DNA from: Candidatus Planktophila lacus
Lineage (GTDB): Bacteria > Actinomycetota > Actinomycetes > Nanopelagicales > Nanopelagicaceae
Assembly: GCF_002288385.1 (NCBI RefSeq)
Contig: NZ_CP016783.1
Coordinates: 558,001-622,000 of the forward strand
Direction of reading: 5' to 3'
DNA: 64,000 nucleotides
The notes below the pieces were generated by a model. It was not told the DNA's origin and did no database searches. It saw only the letters and a list, made by a program, of their open reading frames with translations. The position numbers and the translations under genes are program-made. Below, piece after piece: positions 29,475 to 39,506 of the stretch. Positions within the stretch are counted from its first letter, which is position 1, and each line of letters begins with the position of its first letter.

Positions 29475-30155
29475 ATGGCACAAGCGAAAAAATCAAACGG
29501 CGGAAAAGATAACTTCACACGTAATCTCGTAGTTGCAGTTGTGGTTGGAGTAGCTCTAATCATGCTGGTGCCAACAGTTCTCTCTAAGCAAGGCGATTCC
29601 ACTGCTGCAATTCCTGCTACCGCCTCAGTAAATGATGGTTATGGGTTGGTCTTTAACAGCGAATTAACTGACGTTCCATTTATCGAAATTTACGAAGACT
29701 TCCAGTGTCCGGCTTGCGCACGCTTTGAAGCGATCAGCGGTCCTTACATCGAAGAGTTAATTGCTACCAAGAAGGCCAAGGTGGCATTCCACATGCTCTC
29801 CTTCCTAGGTGGTGAATCACAGATTGCAGCAAATGCAGCAGCATGTTCTGCAGATCAAGGAAAATTCCTAGAATTCCATAAAACTCTCTACGCTAACCAG
29901 CCTGCCGAAAATACAGGTGCTTGGACATCTCAGTATTTTGCAACTCTTGGAATCGGTCTAGGAATTTCTAGCAGCGATTACGACAAGTGCGTAACAGGCC
30001 AGGATTACATGGGTTGGGTTAAGAACGTTGCAGAAGAAGGATCGAAGCGAAATATCAATTCGACTCCAACGGTTTTGATCAACGGTAAGGAAATAGATCG
30101 CAACACTGCATATGGAAGCCTTGCTGACTTTATGCTTGCGGTTGAAAAAGCCTAA
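29475..30155 (+). CDS. Membrane-anchored DsbA-like thiol-disulfide oxidoreductase
   Basis: Thioredoxin-fold protein of the DsbA/Thioredoxin_4 type (226 residues). A basic N-terminus is followed by one membrane anchor (about residues 17-37), then the extracytoplasmic domain with the active site FQCPACARF (Cys78, Cys81) and the cis-Pro segment NSTPTVLING. It likely introduces or shuffles disulfides outside the membrane. It follows the MauE-like gene by two bases, and the two probably act together (inference). Lgt is next, as in Streptomyces. Confidence 0.88.
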   Translation: MAQAKKSNGGKDNFTRNLVVAVVVGVALIMLVPTVLSKQGDSTAAIPATASVNDGYGLVFNSELTDVPFIEIYEDFQCPACARFEAISGPYIEELIATKKAKVAFHMLSFLGGESQIAANAAACSADQGKFLEFHKTLYANQPAENTGAWTSQYFATLGIGLGISSSDYDKCVTGQDYMGWVKNVAEEGSKRNINSTPTVLINGKEIDRNTAYGSLADFMLAVEKA

Positions 30156-30166
30156 CTAGATTCCGC

Positions 30167-30976
30167 ATGAATCGCTCGATACCTACTCCCTCTATTTCGG
30201 AAGTATCAATCGGGCCTTTCACCGTTCATTTCTATGCGCTCTGCATAATTGCTGGAATTGCTATTGCAATTTGGCTAGGCAATAAGCGCCTTGCTTCTCG
30301 TGATGAATCGTTAAGAGGCGTTGTCTCTGAAGTCGCAGTGATCGCAGTGCCCTCCGGAATTATTGGTGGAAGGCTCTATCACGTAATAACAACACCAGAA
30401 GATTTCTTCGGTGCAGATGGCGAACTCCTTGCGATATTAAAGATTTGGCAGGGTGGGCTTGGAATTTGGGGCGCGATATCACTCGGTGCGCTGGGAGCGT
30501 TCTACTCTTATAGAAGACTAGCGCGCACAATGAATTTGCCGAGTTTTGGAATCTTTCTTGATGCAATTGCTCCAGGAATTCTCCTTGCGCAAGCGATTGG
30601 TCGATTTGGAAATTGGTTTAACGCCGAACTCTTTGGTCGCCCGCTAGATACTTGGTGGGGATTATCAATTCCATATAAATATCGACCAAGTGGATATGGC
30701 CTCGTTGAAACATTTCACCCAACATTTCTTTACGAAGCGATCTGGTGCACTTTGATCGCCTTCGTATTGATGGGCGCATCGAAACACTGGTCTGCTGGTT
30801 CTACCTTCGCGGCATATGTATTTAGCTATTCGCTGGGCCGCTTCTTTATCGAATCTATCCGTATTGATCCAGCACATAACTTTGCGGGACTACGGATAAA
30901 TCAATGGGTGAGCATGGGGCTAGTGATGGTTTCTGCGCTAGTTTTCCTCCGACTACGCGCCCGCGATAAGGCCTAA
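30167..30976 (+). CDS. lgt: Phosphatidylglycerol--prolipoprotein diacylglyceryl transferase
   Basis: Membrane enzyme that attaches diacylglycerol to the lipobox Cys of prolipoproteins before LspA cleavage. The 269-residue protein has about seven membrane spans, the signature GRFGNWFNAELFGRP and the essential HPTFLYEAIW segment. GGRLYHVITTPEDFF is the other conserved loop. It lacks the long C-terminal tail of many actinobacterial Lgt proteins. No convincing Shine-Dalgarno precedes the ATG. Confidence 0.96.
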   Translation: MNRSIPTPSISEVSIGPFTVHFYALCIIAGIAIAIWLGNKRLASRDESLRGVVSEVAVIAVPSGIIGGRLYHVITTPEDFFGADGELLAILKIWQGGLGIWGAISLGALGAFYSYRRLARTMNLPSFGIFLDAIAPGILLAQAIGRFGNWFNAELFGRPLDTWWGLSIPYKYRPSGYGLVETFHPTFLYEAIWCTLIAFVLMGASKHWSAGSTFAAYVFSYSLGRFFIESIRIDPAHNFAGLRINQWVSMGLVMVSALVFLRLRARDKA

Positions 30977-31005
30977 ACCTTCGCAGTTTTTCCGCATTGA
31001 TCCGA

Positions 31006-31011
31006 TAGGCT
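31006..31011 (+). promoter_or_regulatory. Probable -10 element for the VIT-family gene
   Basis: TAGGCT ends 6 bases before the ATG and only GTAAAT lies between, so the transcript would be leaderless. Confidence 0.45.
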
Positions 31012-31017
31012 GTAAAT

Positions 31018-31740
31018 ATGGCACTTGAAGATGTTTACCGTAGAAATCTACATCACCGCACTCATCGCGCAGGTTGGTTACGCGCTGCAGTTCTCGGAGC
31101 AAATGATGGTTTAGTTTCTACCGCATCGCTAATGATTGGTGTATCCGCGGCAAAAGCTGGCGGAGTAGACGCACAAGCGTTCTTGATTACTGCTGGCGCC
31201 GCCGGAATCGCTGCGGGTGCGATGTCGATGGCTGTTGGCGAATACGTTTCAGTTCGTTCACAAAATGATATTGAAGAATCTGATCGAGTCTTGGAGATGC
31301 AACATCTAGCAATTGATCCTGATTCAGAACTTATCGAACTGCAACATATCTATATCGAACGTGGGCTAACGCCAGAACTTGCGATGCAAGTTGCAAAGGC
31401 AATGCACGATCGCGATCCTTTAGAAGCTCATCTACGCGATGAGCTCGGACAGTTTCCTCACACTAAAGCGCGACCAGTCCAAGCAGCGATGGCATCTGCT
31501 GCAGCATTCACCGCTGGAGGATTAATCCCATTCGTTGGCGCCTTTGCTCCAACTCCAGGAAAAGCGGCAGCGACAATTGTCGCTTTCACCATTATTGGTT
31601 TAACTCTGACCGGAATCCTGAGCGCAAAGACGGCAGGCTCAAAGATCCTCGCTCCGACTCTTCGCGTGATCGTGGGCGGGTGTATCGGCATGGCAATTAC
31701 CGCTGGAATCGGCCAGGCGCTCCATTTGAGTGGTATCTAA
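31018..31740 (+). CDS. VIT1/CCC1-family iron/manganese transporter
   Basis: Integral membrane protein (240 residues) of the vacuolar iron transporter family, which in bacteria is thought to export Fe(II) or Mn(II). The N-terminal signature GWLRAAVLGANDGLVSTASLMIGVSAA and the GAMSMAVGEYVSVRSQ metal-path segment are clear. A cytoplasmic Glu-rich region (about 80-140) and three further hydrophobic segments follow. The same gene lies between lgt and gltB in Streptomyces. The metal cannot be told from the sequence. Confidence 0.88.
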   Translation: MALEDVYRRNLHHRTHRAGWLRAAVLGANDGLVSTASLMIGVSAAKAGGVDAQAFLITAGAAGIAAGAMSMAVGEYVSVRSQNDIEESDRVLEMQHLAIDPDSELIELQHIYIERGLTPELAMQVAKAMHDRDPLEAHLRDELGQFPHTKARPVQAAMASAAAFTAGGLIPFVGAFAPTPGKAAATIVAFTIIGLTLTGILSAKTAGSKILAPTLRVIVGGCIGMAITAGIGQALHLSGI

Positions 31741-31808
31741 ACTCACTCTCGCGCAGGCTAATTCGGGAGTGCCGAATACCGCCAACAGTTGCTACCCTTT
31801 TGCATCTA

Positions 31809-31824
31809 CCACCGCTCGCGGTGG
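31809..31824 (+). promoter_or_regulatory. GC-rich hairpin upstream of gltB
   Basis: CCACCG-CTCG-CGGTGG forms a perfect 6-bp stem with a 4-base loop in the 150-base gap between the VIT-family gene and gltB. The following CTCTTTC is only weakly T-rich. It could be a terminator for the upstream gene or a structure in the gltB leader. Confidence 0.4.
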
Positions 31825-31890
31825 CTCTTTCGGGCCAAAGTTGTCCCACTCTTTCAACAATTAAGTGTGAGCAACAGGAGCGTGTAACTG

Positions 31891-34800
31891 ATGGCTCTTC
31901 CATCTAATTACCCAGCACAACAGGGTCTCTATGATCCCGCAAACGAGCATGATGCATGCGGCGTTGCAATGGTTGCTACTCTAAATAAAGTTGCTACACA
32001 TGAGATTGTTGAAAAGGCGCTTACCGCTCTACGTAACTTAGAACACCGCGGCGCATCAGGTGCTGAACCAGATAGCGGTGATGGCGCAGGAATTTTGATT
32101 CGCGTTCCAGATGCTTTCTATCGCGCAGTTACCGACTTTAAACTTCCCGCTGAAGGCCACTACGCAACAGGTATTGCATTTGTTGCACAAGGTTCCGAAG
32201 TTCGATCAGAAATTGCGAAGATCGCAGCGGAGGAAGGCCTAACTGTTCTCGGTTGGCGCGATCTTCCGATCAATGCGAAATCACTTGGCAAAACTGCAGT
32301 TTCAGTTATGCCAAAGTTTGAACAAGTCTTTCTTGCCGGCAAAAAAGACGAATCAGGTATTGCGTTAGATCGTCTCGCCTTCTGCCTTAGAAAACGCGCT
32401 GAACATTCACTCGATCTTTACTTCCCATCACTTTCTTCACAGACAATTGTTTACAAAGGAATGCTTACAACAGGACAGCTCGAAGAGTTCTTCCCGGATC
32501 TAAGCGATGTGCGCGTGGTATCTCCGCTTGCACTTGTCCACTCACGATTTTCTACAAATACATTTCCATCTTGGCCACTTGCCCACCCATACCGATTTAT
32601 TGCACACAACGGAGAAATCAATACCGTTAAGGGAAACCGCAACTGGATGCGCGCCCGCGAGTCACTGCTTGCTAGCGAGTTAATTCCTGGAGACCTCAGC
32701 CGCCTCTTTCCTATCGTGGAAATGTCCGGAAGTGACTCTGCTTCCTTTGATGAAGTCCTAGAACTTCTCTATCTAGGTGGACGATCCCTGCCACATTCTG
32801 TTCTGATGATGATTCCGGAAGCTTGGGAGAATCACACAACAATGTCGCAGAAACGTCGAGACTTTTACGCCTTCCATGCATCTCTTATGGAGCCATGGGA
32901 TGGACCAGCATGTGTAACTTTTACAGATGGACATCAAGTTGGTGCGGTTCTAGATCGCAACGGGCTACGTCCATCACGTTTCTGGGTTACCGACGATGGC
33001 TTAGTTGTGCTGGCATCTGAAGTCGGTGTTCTTGATTTTCCTGCTGAAAAGATTGTTCGCAAGGGTCGTTTACAACCAGGAAAGATGTTCTTAGTTGATA
33101 TTGAGGCCGGGCGCATCATTGAAGATGATGAGATTAAAGATTCTTTGGCTGATGCTGCGCCTTATGGCGAATGGCTTCATGCCGGAATCATGAAGTTATC
33201 TGAACTTCCTTCGCGTGAACATATTGTTTATCCCCACTCATCTGTGGTTCGTCGCCAACGTGCCTTCGGTTACACCGAGGAAGAACTTCGTATCTTGGTT
33301 ACTCCAATGGCTAAGAACGGCATGGAAGCGCTCGGCTCAATGGGAACCGATACTCCAATCGCTGCGCTCTCTGAAAAACCTCGTCTGCTATTTGATTACT
33401 TCTCTCAACTCTTTGCACAAGTTACAAATCCACCACTTGATGCAATCCGTGAAGAACTTGTCACAAGTTTGGGCGGTTCAATAGGACCAGAGCATAACTT
33501 GCTTGATCCAGGACCTTCTTCTTGTCGTCAAATCTCGCTCGCATTTCCTGTTATCGATAACGATGAACTTGCCAAGATCATCCACGTAAATGCTGATGGC
33601 GACCATCCAGGTTTATCTGCCTACGTTGTTCGCGGACTCTTCCCAGTATCTGGCGATGGAAATACTTTGCACACTCGTTTAGAAGAGATTAAGCGCGAAG
33701 TATCTGATGCAATTTCTGCAGGTGCGCGCATCATTGTTCTATCCGATCGCGATGGCGATGCCGAGGATGCACCTATTCCTTCACTTCTCTTAACTGCGGC
33801 AGTTCACCACCATTTGATTCGCGAAAAGACTCGCACCAAGGTCGGATTAGTTGTTGAAGCCGGCGATGTTCGCGAAGTTCACCACGTAGCACTCCTTATC
33901 GGTTACGGCGCCGCGGCGGTAAACCCATATCTTGCGATGGAATCTGCCGAAGATTTAGTCCTACAAGGCGTGATCACTGGCATTACTCCCGAAAAGGCCG
34001 TACGTAACATTATTAAGAGTTTAGGCAAAGGCGTTCTCAAGGTTATGTCGAAGATGGGTATTTCAACGATCGCCTCTTACACCGGAGCACAGGTATTCGA
34101 AGCGATCGGACTTTCTCAAGAAGTTGTCGACGAATACTTTGTTGGCACCACTTCACGTCTTGGTGGAATCAGCCTCGACACAATTGCTGAAGAAACTTTG
34201 GCGCGCCACCACATCGCATATCCACCAGGTGGAGCGATCCCTGGTTCAAAGCGTCTGCCAATTGGCGGCGAGTACCAATGGCGTCGCGATGGCGAACCGC
34301 ATCTATTTAATCCAGAGACTGTCTTTGCGCTCCAACACTCAACTCGTTCAAAGCGCTACGACATCTTCAAGCGTTACACCAGCAAGGTCGATGGCCAGAG
34401 TAAAGAGCTAATGACTCTACGCGGACTCTTTGCATTTAATGAGGGTGTTCGTCCAGCAATTTCCATCGATGAAGTTGAACCAATTTCTGAGATCGTCAAG
34501 CGCTTCTCAACAGGTGCGATGTCATGGGGCTCGGTCTCACAAGAAGTTCATGAAACTTTAGCGATCGCCATGAACCGACTCGGCGCCAAATCAAATACTG
34601 GCGAAGGCGGAGAGGATCCATCGCGCTTTACCCCGATGGAGAATGGCGATTCCAAGCGCAGCGCGATTAAGCAGGTTGCGAGCGGTCGTTTTGGAGTAAC
34701 AAGTAACTACCTTGTTAACGCCGATGATATTCAAATCAAAATTGCACAAGGTGCAAAGCCTGGTGAAGGCGGACAGTTGCCTGGCAACAAGGTTTATCCA

Positions 34801-36408
34801 TGGATTGCAAAGGTGCGCTACTCAACTCCAGGTGTTGGCTTGATTTCACCACCACCTCATCACGATATTTACTCAATCGAAGATCTGGCACAACTGATCC
34901 ACGATTTGAAGAATGCCAATAAGAATGCGCGTATTCACGTCAAACTGGTTGCTGAAGTCGGTGTCGGCACCGTTGCTGCAGGAGTTAGCAAGGCGCATGC
35001 TGATGTTGTTCTGATCTCTGGTCACGACGGCGGAACTGGCGCATCTCCACTTACTTCACTTAAACATGCTGGTGCTCCTTGGGAGTTAGGTCTTGCCGAA
35101 ACGCAGCAGACGCTTCTGTTAAATGGTCTGCGCGATCGCATCGTTGTACAAGCAGATGGTCAGCTAAAGACGGGTCGCGATGTTGTTATCGCAGCGTTAC
35201 TTGGCGCCGAAGAATACGGTTTTGCTACCGCGCCGCTAGTCGTTTCTGGTTGCGTAATGATGCGCGTCTGTCACTTGGATACCTGTCCAGTTGGTGTGGC
35301 AACGCAAAATCCGGAGCTACGCAAGAAATTTACGGGTAAGCCAGAGTTTGTCGAAACTTTCTTCGAGTACATCGCGGAAGAAGTACGTGAAATTTTGGCC
35401 AGCCTTGGTTTCCGCACAATGCAAGAAGCGATCGGTCACGTTGAATATCTCGACACTCGCGATGCGGTAAATCACTGGAAAGCCAGCGGCCTGGATCTAG
35501 CACCGCTACTAGTACGCCCAGATGTGGATTCACCTCTGCACCGCACAACAGTGCAAGATCATGGATTAGCTGCAGCGCTCGACAATAAGTTGATTGAACT
35601 CTCCGCCCCAGCACTCGATAAGGGTGAAAGCGTTCGCATCGACCTGCCTGTACGAAATGTGAACCGAACAGTTGGCACGATGTTGGGTGCAGAAGTCACA
35701 AGACGTTACGGCGCTGATGGACTTCCAATCGGCACGATCGATGTAACTCTGCATGGCTCTGCTGGACAGTCACTTGGAGCTTTCTTGCCTCAAGGAGTTG
35801 TTATTCGCATGTATGGCGATAGCAATGATTACGTAGGTAAAGGAATTTCTGGCGGTCGCGTAATCGTTCGCCCAGATGAAAGAGCCACCTTTGCATCACA
35901 TGAAAATGTAATTGCTGGAAATGTTATCGGCTATGGATCTACATCTGGCCAGATCTATATTCGTGGTTTGGTCGGCGAAAGATTCTGTGTCCGCAACTCA
36001 GGCGCAACTGCAGTAGTCGAAGGAATCGGAGATCATGGTTGCGAATACATGACGGGTGGCACTGTTGTTGTACTGGGCCGCACCGGTCGTAACTTTGCAG
36101 CAGGTATGTCTGGTGGCCGTGCTTTTGTTTTGGATCTAAATCCTGCACAAGTTAACGGCGAACTCGTCGACATCTTGGCAGTTCCAGAAGATCAAAAGGA
36201 GTCGCTAAAGGCTCTGGTCTCTGACTTCTTCACAGAGACCGGCTCTGAGGTTGCATCTGCGTTACTGGCAGATTGGAACGCAGCGCTAAATCGCATCTCG
36301 TTGGTAATGCCACGCGACTACGCGCGCGTCTTAGCGGCCATTGAACGCGCTACAAAAGATGGCTTACCTGTTGATCAATATGTAATGGAGGTTGCAGCAA
36401 ATGGCTGA
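31891..36408 (+). CDS. gltB: Glutamate synthase (NADPH) large subunit
   Basis: Makes two glutamates from glutamine and 2-oxoglutarate with the GltD subunit, completing the GS-GOGAT route. The 1505-residue protein has a short propeptide, then the N-terminal nucleophile Cys23 in [10 protein letters not shown], normally exposed by removal of the preceding residues. The glutaminase domain is followed by the FMN-binding synthase domain ([25 protein letters not shown]) with the iron-sulfur Cys cluster in [15 protein letters not shown]. The C-terminal domain has GxxxG repeats of the GXGXG beta-helix. CAGGAG precedes the ATG. Confidence 0.97.
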   Translation: MALPSNYPAQQGLYDPANEHDACGVAMVATLNKVATHEIVEKALTALRNLEHRGASGAEPDSGDGAGILIRVPDAFYRAVTDFKLPAEGHYATGIAFVAQGSEVRSEIAKIAAEEGLTVLGWRDLPINAKSLGKTAVSVMPKFEQVFLAGKKDESGIALDRLAFCLRKRAEHSLDLYFPSLSSQTIVYKGMLTTGQLEEFFPDLSDVRVVSPLALVHSRFSTNTFPSWPLAHPYRFIAHNGEINTVKGNRNWMRARESLLASELIPGDLSRLFPIVEMSGSDSASFDEVLELLYLGGRSLPHSVLMMIPEAWENHTTMSQKRRDFYAFHASLMEPWDGPACVTFTDGHQVGAVLDRNGLRPSRFWVTDDGLVVLASEVGVLDFPAEKIVRKGRLQPGKMFLVDIEAGRIIEDDEIKDSLADAAPYGEWLHAGIMKLSELPSREHIVYPHSSVVRRQRAFGYTEEELRILVTPMAKNGMEALGSMGTDTPIAALSEKPRLLFDYFSQLFAQVTNPPLDAIREELVTSLGGSIGPEHNLLDPGPSSCRQISLAFPVIDNDELAKIIHVNADGDHPGLSAYVVRGLFPVSGDGNTLHTRLEEIKREVSDAISAGARIIVLSDRDGDAEDAPIPSLLLTAAVHHHLIREKTRTKVGLVVEAGDVREVHHVALLIGYGAAAVNPYLAMESAEDLVLQGVITGITPEKAVRNIIKSLGKGVLKVMSKMGISTIASYTGAQVFEAIGLSQEVVDEYFVGTTSRLGGISLDTIAEETLARHHIAYPPGGAIPGSKRLPIGGEYQWRRDGEPHLFNPETVFALQHSTRSKRYDIFKRYTSKVDGQSKELMTLRGLFAFNEGVRPAISIDEVEPISEIVKRFSTGAMSWGSVSQEVHETLAIAMNRLGAKSNTGEGGEDPSRFTPMENGDSKRSAIKQVASGRFGVTSNYLVNADDIQIKIAQGAKPGEGGQLPGNKVYPWIAKVRYSTPGVGLISPPPHHDIYSIEDLAQLIHDLKNANKNARIHVKLVAEVGVGTVAAGVSKAHADVVLISGHDGGTGASPLTSLKHAGAPWELGLAETQQTLLLNGLRDRIVVQADGQLKTGRDVVIAALLGAEEYGFATAPLVVSGCVMMRVCHLDTCPVGVATQNPELRKKFTGKPEFVETFFEYIAEEVREILASLGFRTMQEAIGHVEYLDTRDAVNHWKASGLDLAPLLVRPDVDSPLHRTTVQDHGLAAALDNKLIELSAPALDKGESVRIDLPVRNVNRTVGTMLGAEVTRRYGADGLPIGTIDVTLHGSAGQSLGAFLPQGVVIRMYGDSNDYVGKGISGGRVIVRPDERATFASHENVIAGNVIGYGSTSGQIYIRGLVGERFCVRNSGATAVVEGIGDHGCEYMTGGTVVVLGRTGRNFAAGMSGGRAFVLDLNPAQVNGELVDILAVPEDQKESLKALVSDFFTETGSEVASALLADWNAALNRISLVMPRDYARVLAAIERATKDGLPVDQYVMEVAANG

Positions 36409-37855
36409 TCCAAAGGGATTTCTAACTACGCCGCGCGAGACTCCAAAGCGCCGTCCAGTTGATGTACGTATCAAAGATTGGCATGAGGTTTACGAACCAC
36501 AGAGCATGGAGCACTTGCAGAAGCAGGCAGGTCGTTGCATGGATTGCGGTATTCCTTTTTGTCATCAAGGTTGTCCACTCGGAAATTTAATTCCCGAATG
36601 GAATGACTTGATCTGGCGCGGAGATAAAGAAGAAGCTATCGATCGCCTTCACGCAACAAATAACTTCCCAGAATTCACAGGTCGCCTCTGCCCAGCACCT
36701 TGCGAGACTGCCTGCGTCGTTGGAATTAACGCTGATGCGGTAACAATCAAGCAGGTAGAACTGCGCACAATTGAAGAAGCTTTTGGTGCCGGAAATGTAA
36801 AACCGCTTGCCCCAGAAAGATTGACCGGAAAGACAGTTGCAGTAATAGGTTCTGGCCCTGCAGGCCTAGCTGCTGCTCAACAACTAACTCGTGCCGGACA
36901 TACCGTTGCCGTTTATGAACGCGCCGATAAGATCGGTGGACTTCTTCGCTACGGAATTCCTGAATTTAAGATGGAGAAGAACATTCTGGATCGCCGATTA
37001 ACTCAGATGGAGAAGGAAGGAACTCGTTTCCGTCCTGGAGTTAACGTTGGAGTTGAACTAACTGGAAGTGACCTGCGCAAGAAATATGATGCAATAGTTC
37101 TTGCCGTTGGTGCAACGCAATGGCGCGATCTTCCAATTAAAGGTCGTGAAAATAAGGGCATCTATCAGGCGATGGAGTTCTTACCTTGGGGCAATAAGCA
37201 AGCACTTGGTGAAGTCGTTAACCCTGATATTAACGTTGCAGGAAAGCATGTAGTAATTCTTGGTGGGGGAGATACGGGCGCAGATTGCTTGGGTACTTCA
37301 ATCCGCCAAGGCGCAGCAAGCGTTACTCAACTTGAGATCATGCCTCGCCCAACTGAAGAACGCCCATCATCACAACCTTGGCCAACTTACCCAATGATTT
37401 ACCGCGTTTCTTCTGCGCATGAAGAGTTGGATAACCGACTCTTTGCAGTCAGCACTGAAGAATTTATCGGTGATGGAAACGGCAATGTAAAAGCGATCAA
37501 ACTTGTAGAAACAAAGTTTGAAAATGGAAAGTTTGAGCCAGTTCCAGGAACAGAGAAAGAAATTCCTGCTGACTTTGTATTTCTTGCAATGGGCTTTACT
37601 GGTCCAGAAAAGTCAGCGCTACTAACTCAGCTCAACGTTGAATTAGATGAGCGCGGAAACATTAAACGCGATGCCAACTTCCAGACTAGCGAAGAAGGAA
37701 TTTTCGTTGCTGGAGATGCCGGTCGTGGTCAATCTCTAATTGTTTGGGCAATCGCTGAAGGGCGAAGCGCAGCAGCGGGCGTTGATAAGTATCTAGAAGG
37801 TGAGAGCCAATTACCTTCACCAATCGAACCAACAGATCGCTCCCTAATGGTTTAA
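36401..37855 (+). CDS. gltD: Glutamate synthase small subunit
   Basis: Flavin and iron-sulfur subunit that passes electrons from NADPH to GltB. From ATG 36401 the product is 484 residues. The N-terminus has two Cys clusters, [17 protein letters not shown] and [10 protein letters not shown], then the FAD-binding [17 protein letters not shown] and the NADPH-binding [23 protein letters not shown] ribosome site lies inside gltB (36387-36391), ten bases upstream, so this ATG is the start rather than the in-frame TTG at 36392. It overlaps gltB by 8 bases. A degenerate repeat starts at its stop codon. Confidence 0.96.
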   Translation: MADPKGFLTTPRETPKRRPVDVRIKDWHEVYEPQSMEHLQKQAGRCMDCGIPFCHQGCPLGNLIPEWNDLIWRGDKEEAIDRLHATNNFPEFTGRLCPAPCETACVVGINADAVTIKQVELRTIEEAFGAGNVKPLAPERLTGKTVAVIGSGPAGLAAAQQLTRAGHTVAVYERADKIGGLLRYGIPEFKMEKNILDRRLTQMEKEGTRFRPGVNVGVELTGSDLRKKYDAIVLAVGATQWRDLPIKGRENKGIYQAMEFLPWGNKQALGEVVNPDINVAGKHVVILGGGDTGADCLGTSIRQGAASVTQLEIMPRPTEERPSSQPWPTYPMIYRVSSAHEELDNRLFAVSTEEFIGDGNGNVKAIKLVETKFENGKFEPVPGTEKEIPADFVFLAMGFTGPEKSALLTQLNVELDERGNIKRDANFQTSEEGIFVAGDAGRGQSLIVWAIAEGRSAAAGVDKYLEGESQLPSPIEPTDRSLMV

Positions 37856-37910
37856 GGCGAGGTGGTTTAAAGTCTCAGCGGTCTAAAGCCGCGGTGGCTT
37901 AAATCTCGTT
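37849..37910 (+). repeat. Four degenerate 15-16 base tandem units after gltD
   Basis: Four units start with GGTTTAAGG, GGTTTAAAG, GGTCTAAAG and GGCTTAAAT at 37849, 37864, 37880 and 37896, spaced 15-16 bases apart. The first overlaps the last codons and the stop of gltD. They fill most of the gap to pyk. The role is unknown; multiple binding sites or a replication-slippage relic are possible. Confidence 0.6.
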
Positions 37911-37941
37911 CTCCAAACTGTCCAGTAGTAAAACGATTAGA

Positions 37942-37947
37942 TAAGGT
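37942..37947 (+). promoter_or_regulatory. Probable -10 element for pyk
   Basis: TAAGGT ends 6 bases before the pyk ATG with AGCCAC between, giving a likely leaderless transcript. An overlapping TAGATA lies a few bases further up. Confidence 0.45.
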
Positions 37948-37953
37948 AGCCAC

Positions 37954-39393
37954 ATGCGTCGCGCGAAGATTGTCTGCACAATGGGTCCAGCCGTTGAATC
38001 ACCCGAAAAAGTTCGTGAGTTGATTGCAGCCGGTATGAATATGGCTCGCCTCAATCTCTCTCATGGCGGCTATGAAGAACACCAGAGCCGACTTAATGAA
38101 GTCCGCGCAGCGGCGAAAGAGGCAGGAAAACCTGTTGCGATTCTCGTAGATCTACAAGGACCAAAGATTCGCTTAGCTCGCTTCAAGGCCGGCCCACATG
38201 ATCTATCTCGCGGAGATATCTTCACAATTACTACTGATGAAGTAGAAGGCACTAAAGAGCGCGTCGGTACTACTTACAAAGGCCTACCTGGAGATTGCAA
38301 GCCAGGAGATCGCATTCTTATCGACGATGGAAAAGTTACCGTTGAAGTTACTGAGGTAAAAGGCAACGATGTCGTAACCAAAGTTATCGAGCCGGGCGCG
38401 GTTAGCAACAATAAAGGTATTAACTTGCCAGGCGTCGCCGTTTCAGTTCCAGCGCTCTCTGAAAAAGATAAAGAAGATCTTCGCTGGGGGCTAAATGCCG
38501 GCGCTGACTTCATTGCGCTTTCATTTGTGCGCAGCGCTGAAGATATTGTTGATGTTCATAAAATTATGGATGAAGTTGGTATCCGCATTCCAGTTATCGC
38601 AAAGATTGAAAAGCCTCAGGCAGTTGCAAACTTGCAGGAGATCGTAAACGCCTTTGACGGCATCATGGTGGCTCGCGGTGACCTCGGTGTTGAACTCCCA
38701 ATTGAAGAAGTTCCACTTGTACAAAAGCATTGCATCGAATTAGCTCGTGAAGCAGCAAAGCCGGTAATCGTTGCAACTCAGATGCTTGATTCGATGATTA
38801 CAAATTCTCGTCCAACTCGCGCCGAAGCGACAGACTGTGCAAATGCAGTTCTAGATGGCGCAGATGCCTTGATGCTCTCTGGCGAAACATCGGTTGGCGA
38901 ATTTGCCATCGAAGCTGTTCAAACTATGGCTCGCATCATCAGCCATACTGAAGAAGGCGGCATGGATATGATCCGCCCGATGAAATCAGCGCCTAAGACA
39001 AAGGGCGGTGCGATCACCAAGGCTGCAACTGAAGTCGGCGCAATTGTTGGCGCTAAATATTTGGTTACCTTCACGCAATCCGGAGATTCTGCGCGCCGCA
39101 CTGCGCGACTTCGTTCTCCAATTCCGATCTTGGCATTTACCCCTGAAGTTGGCACATATAACCGAATGGCGCTGGACTGGGGAGTAGAACCAGAGTTAAC
39201 GCCGATGGTTAAGCACACCGATGAAATGGTTATGCAGGCCGATACCCTCTTGATCAAATCTAAGCGCTGCGTTGAAGGTGAACTAGTCGTGATCGTCGCT
39301 GGTTCGCCTCCTGGAATTCCAGGATCAACGAACGCTATGCGCGTTCACCGCGTGGGCGATGCCGTGAGTGGCGCTGCTCCTGCATACCGTTAA
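37954..39393 (+). CDS. pyk: Pyruvate kinase
   Basis: Final glycolytic enzyme, transferring phosphate from PEP to ADP. The 479-residue protein starts directly with RRAKIVCTMGPAVESPE and NLSHGGYEEH. The active-site lysine region is PVIAKIEKPQAVANLQE, followed by DGIMVARGDLGVELP and the catalytic-cation segment ATQMLDSMITNSRPTRAEATD. The C-terminal allosteric domain is present. gltBD-pyk-tRNA-pdtaR is the order known near pykA in other Actinobacteria. The start looks leaderless. Confidence 0.96.
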   Translation: MRRAKIVCTMGPAVESPEKVRELIAAGMNMARLNLSHGGYEEHQSRLNEVRAAAKEAGKPVAILVDLQGPKIRLARFKAGPHDLSRGDIFTITTDEVEGTKERVGTTYKGLPGDCKPGDRILIDDGKVTVEVTEVKGNDVVTKVIEPGAVSNNKGINLPGVAVSVPALSEKDKEDLRWGLNAGADFIALSFVRSAEDIVDVHKIMDEVGIRIPVIAKIEKPQAVANLQEIVNAFDGIMVARGDLGVELPIEEVPLVQKHCIELAREAAKPVIVATQMLDSMITNSRPTRAEATDCANAVLDGADALMLSGETSVGEFAIEAVQTMARIISHTEEGGMDMIRPMKSAPKTKGGAITKAATEVGAIVGAKYLVTFTQSGDSARRTARLRSPIPILAFTPEVGTYNRMALDWGVEPELTPMVKHTDEMVMQADTLLIKSKRCVEGELVVIVAGSPPGIPGSTNAMRVHRVGDAVSGAAPAYR

Positions 39394-39432
39394 GATTTGG
39401 CTTGTAACTTTCCTGTAAGGGAATTGCAAAGA

Positions 39433-39505
39433 GCCTCGGTACTCCAACGGTAGAGAGGGCAGTCTCAAACACTGCATAGTGTCGGTTCGAATCCGACTCG
39501 AGGCA
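39433..39505 (+). tRNA. tRNA with CAA anticodon (predicted Leu), short variable arm
   Basis: The acceptor stem pairs 39433-39439 with 39498-39504 (7 bp, one G-T). The D arm has a 3-bp stem and the loop CAACGGTAGA. The anticodon stem 39459-39463/39471-39475 closes the loop CTCAAAC, giving anticodon CAA at 39466-39468 (codon UUG, Leu). The T arm GTCGG-TTCGAAT-CCGAC is perfect. The discriminator base is A; CCA is not encoded. The variable region is only 5 bases (39476-39480), whereas tRNA-Leu normally has a long class II arm. The D arm looks class II. The start codon of the next gene is one base after the tRNA. Confidence 0.88.
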
Positions 39506-39506
39506 C

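Noticed and set aside
31680-31907. 75-codon plus-strand frame spanning the gap before gltB
   Set aside because: Overlaps the VIT gene end and gltB start in another frame, with no ribosome site or family motif; the region is better read as a leader.
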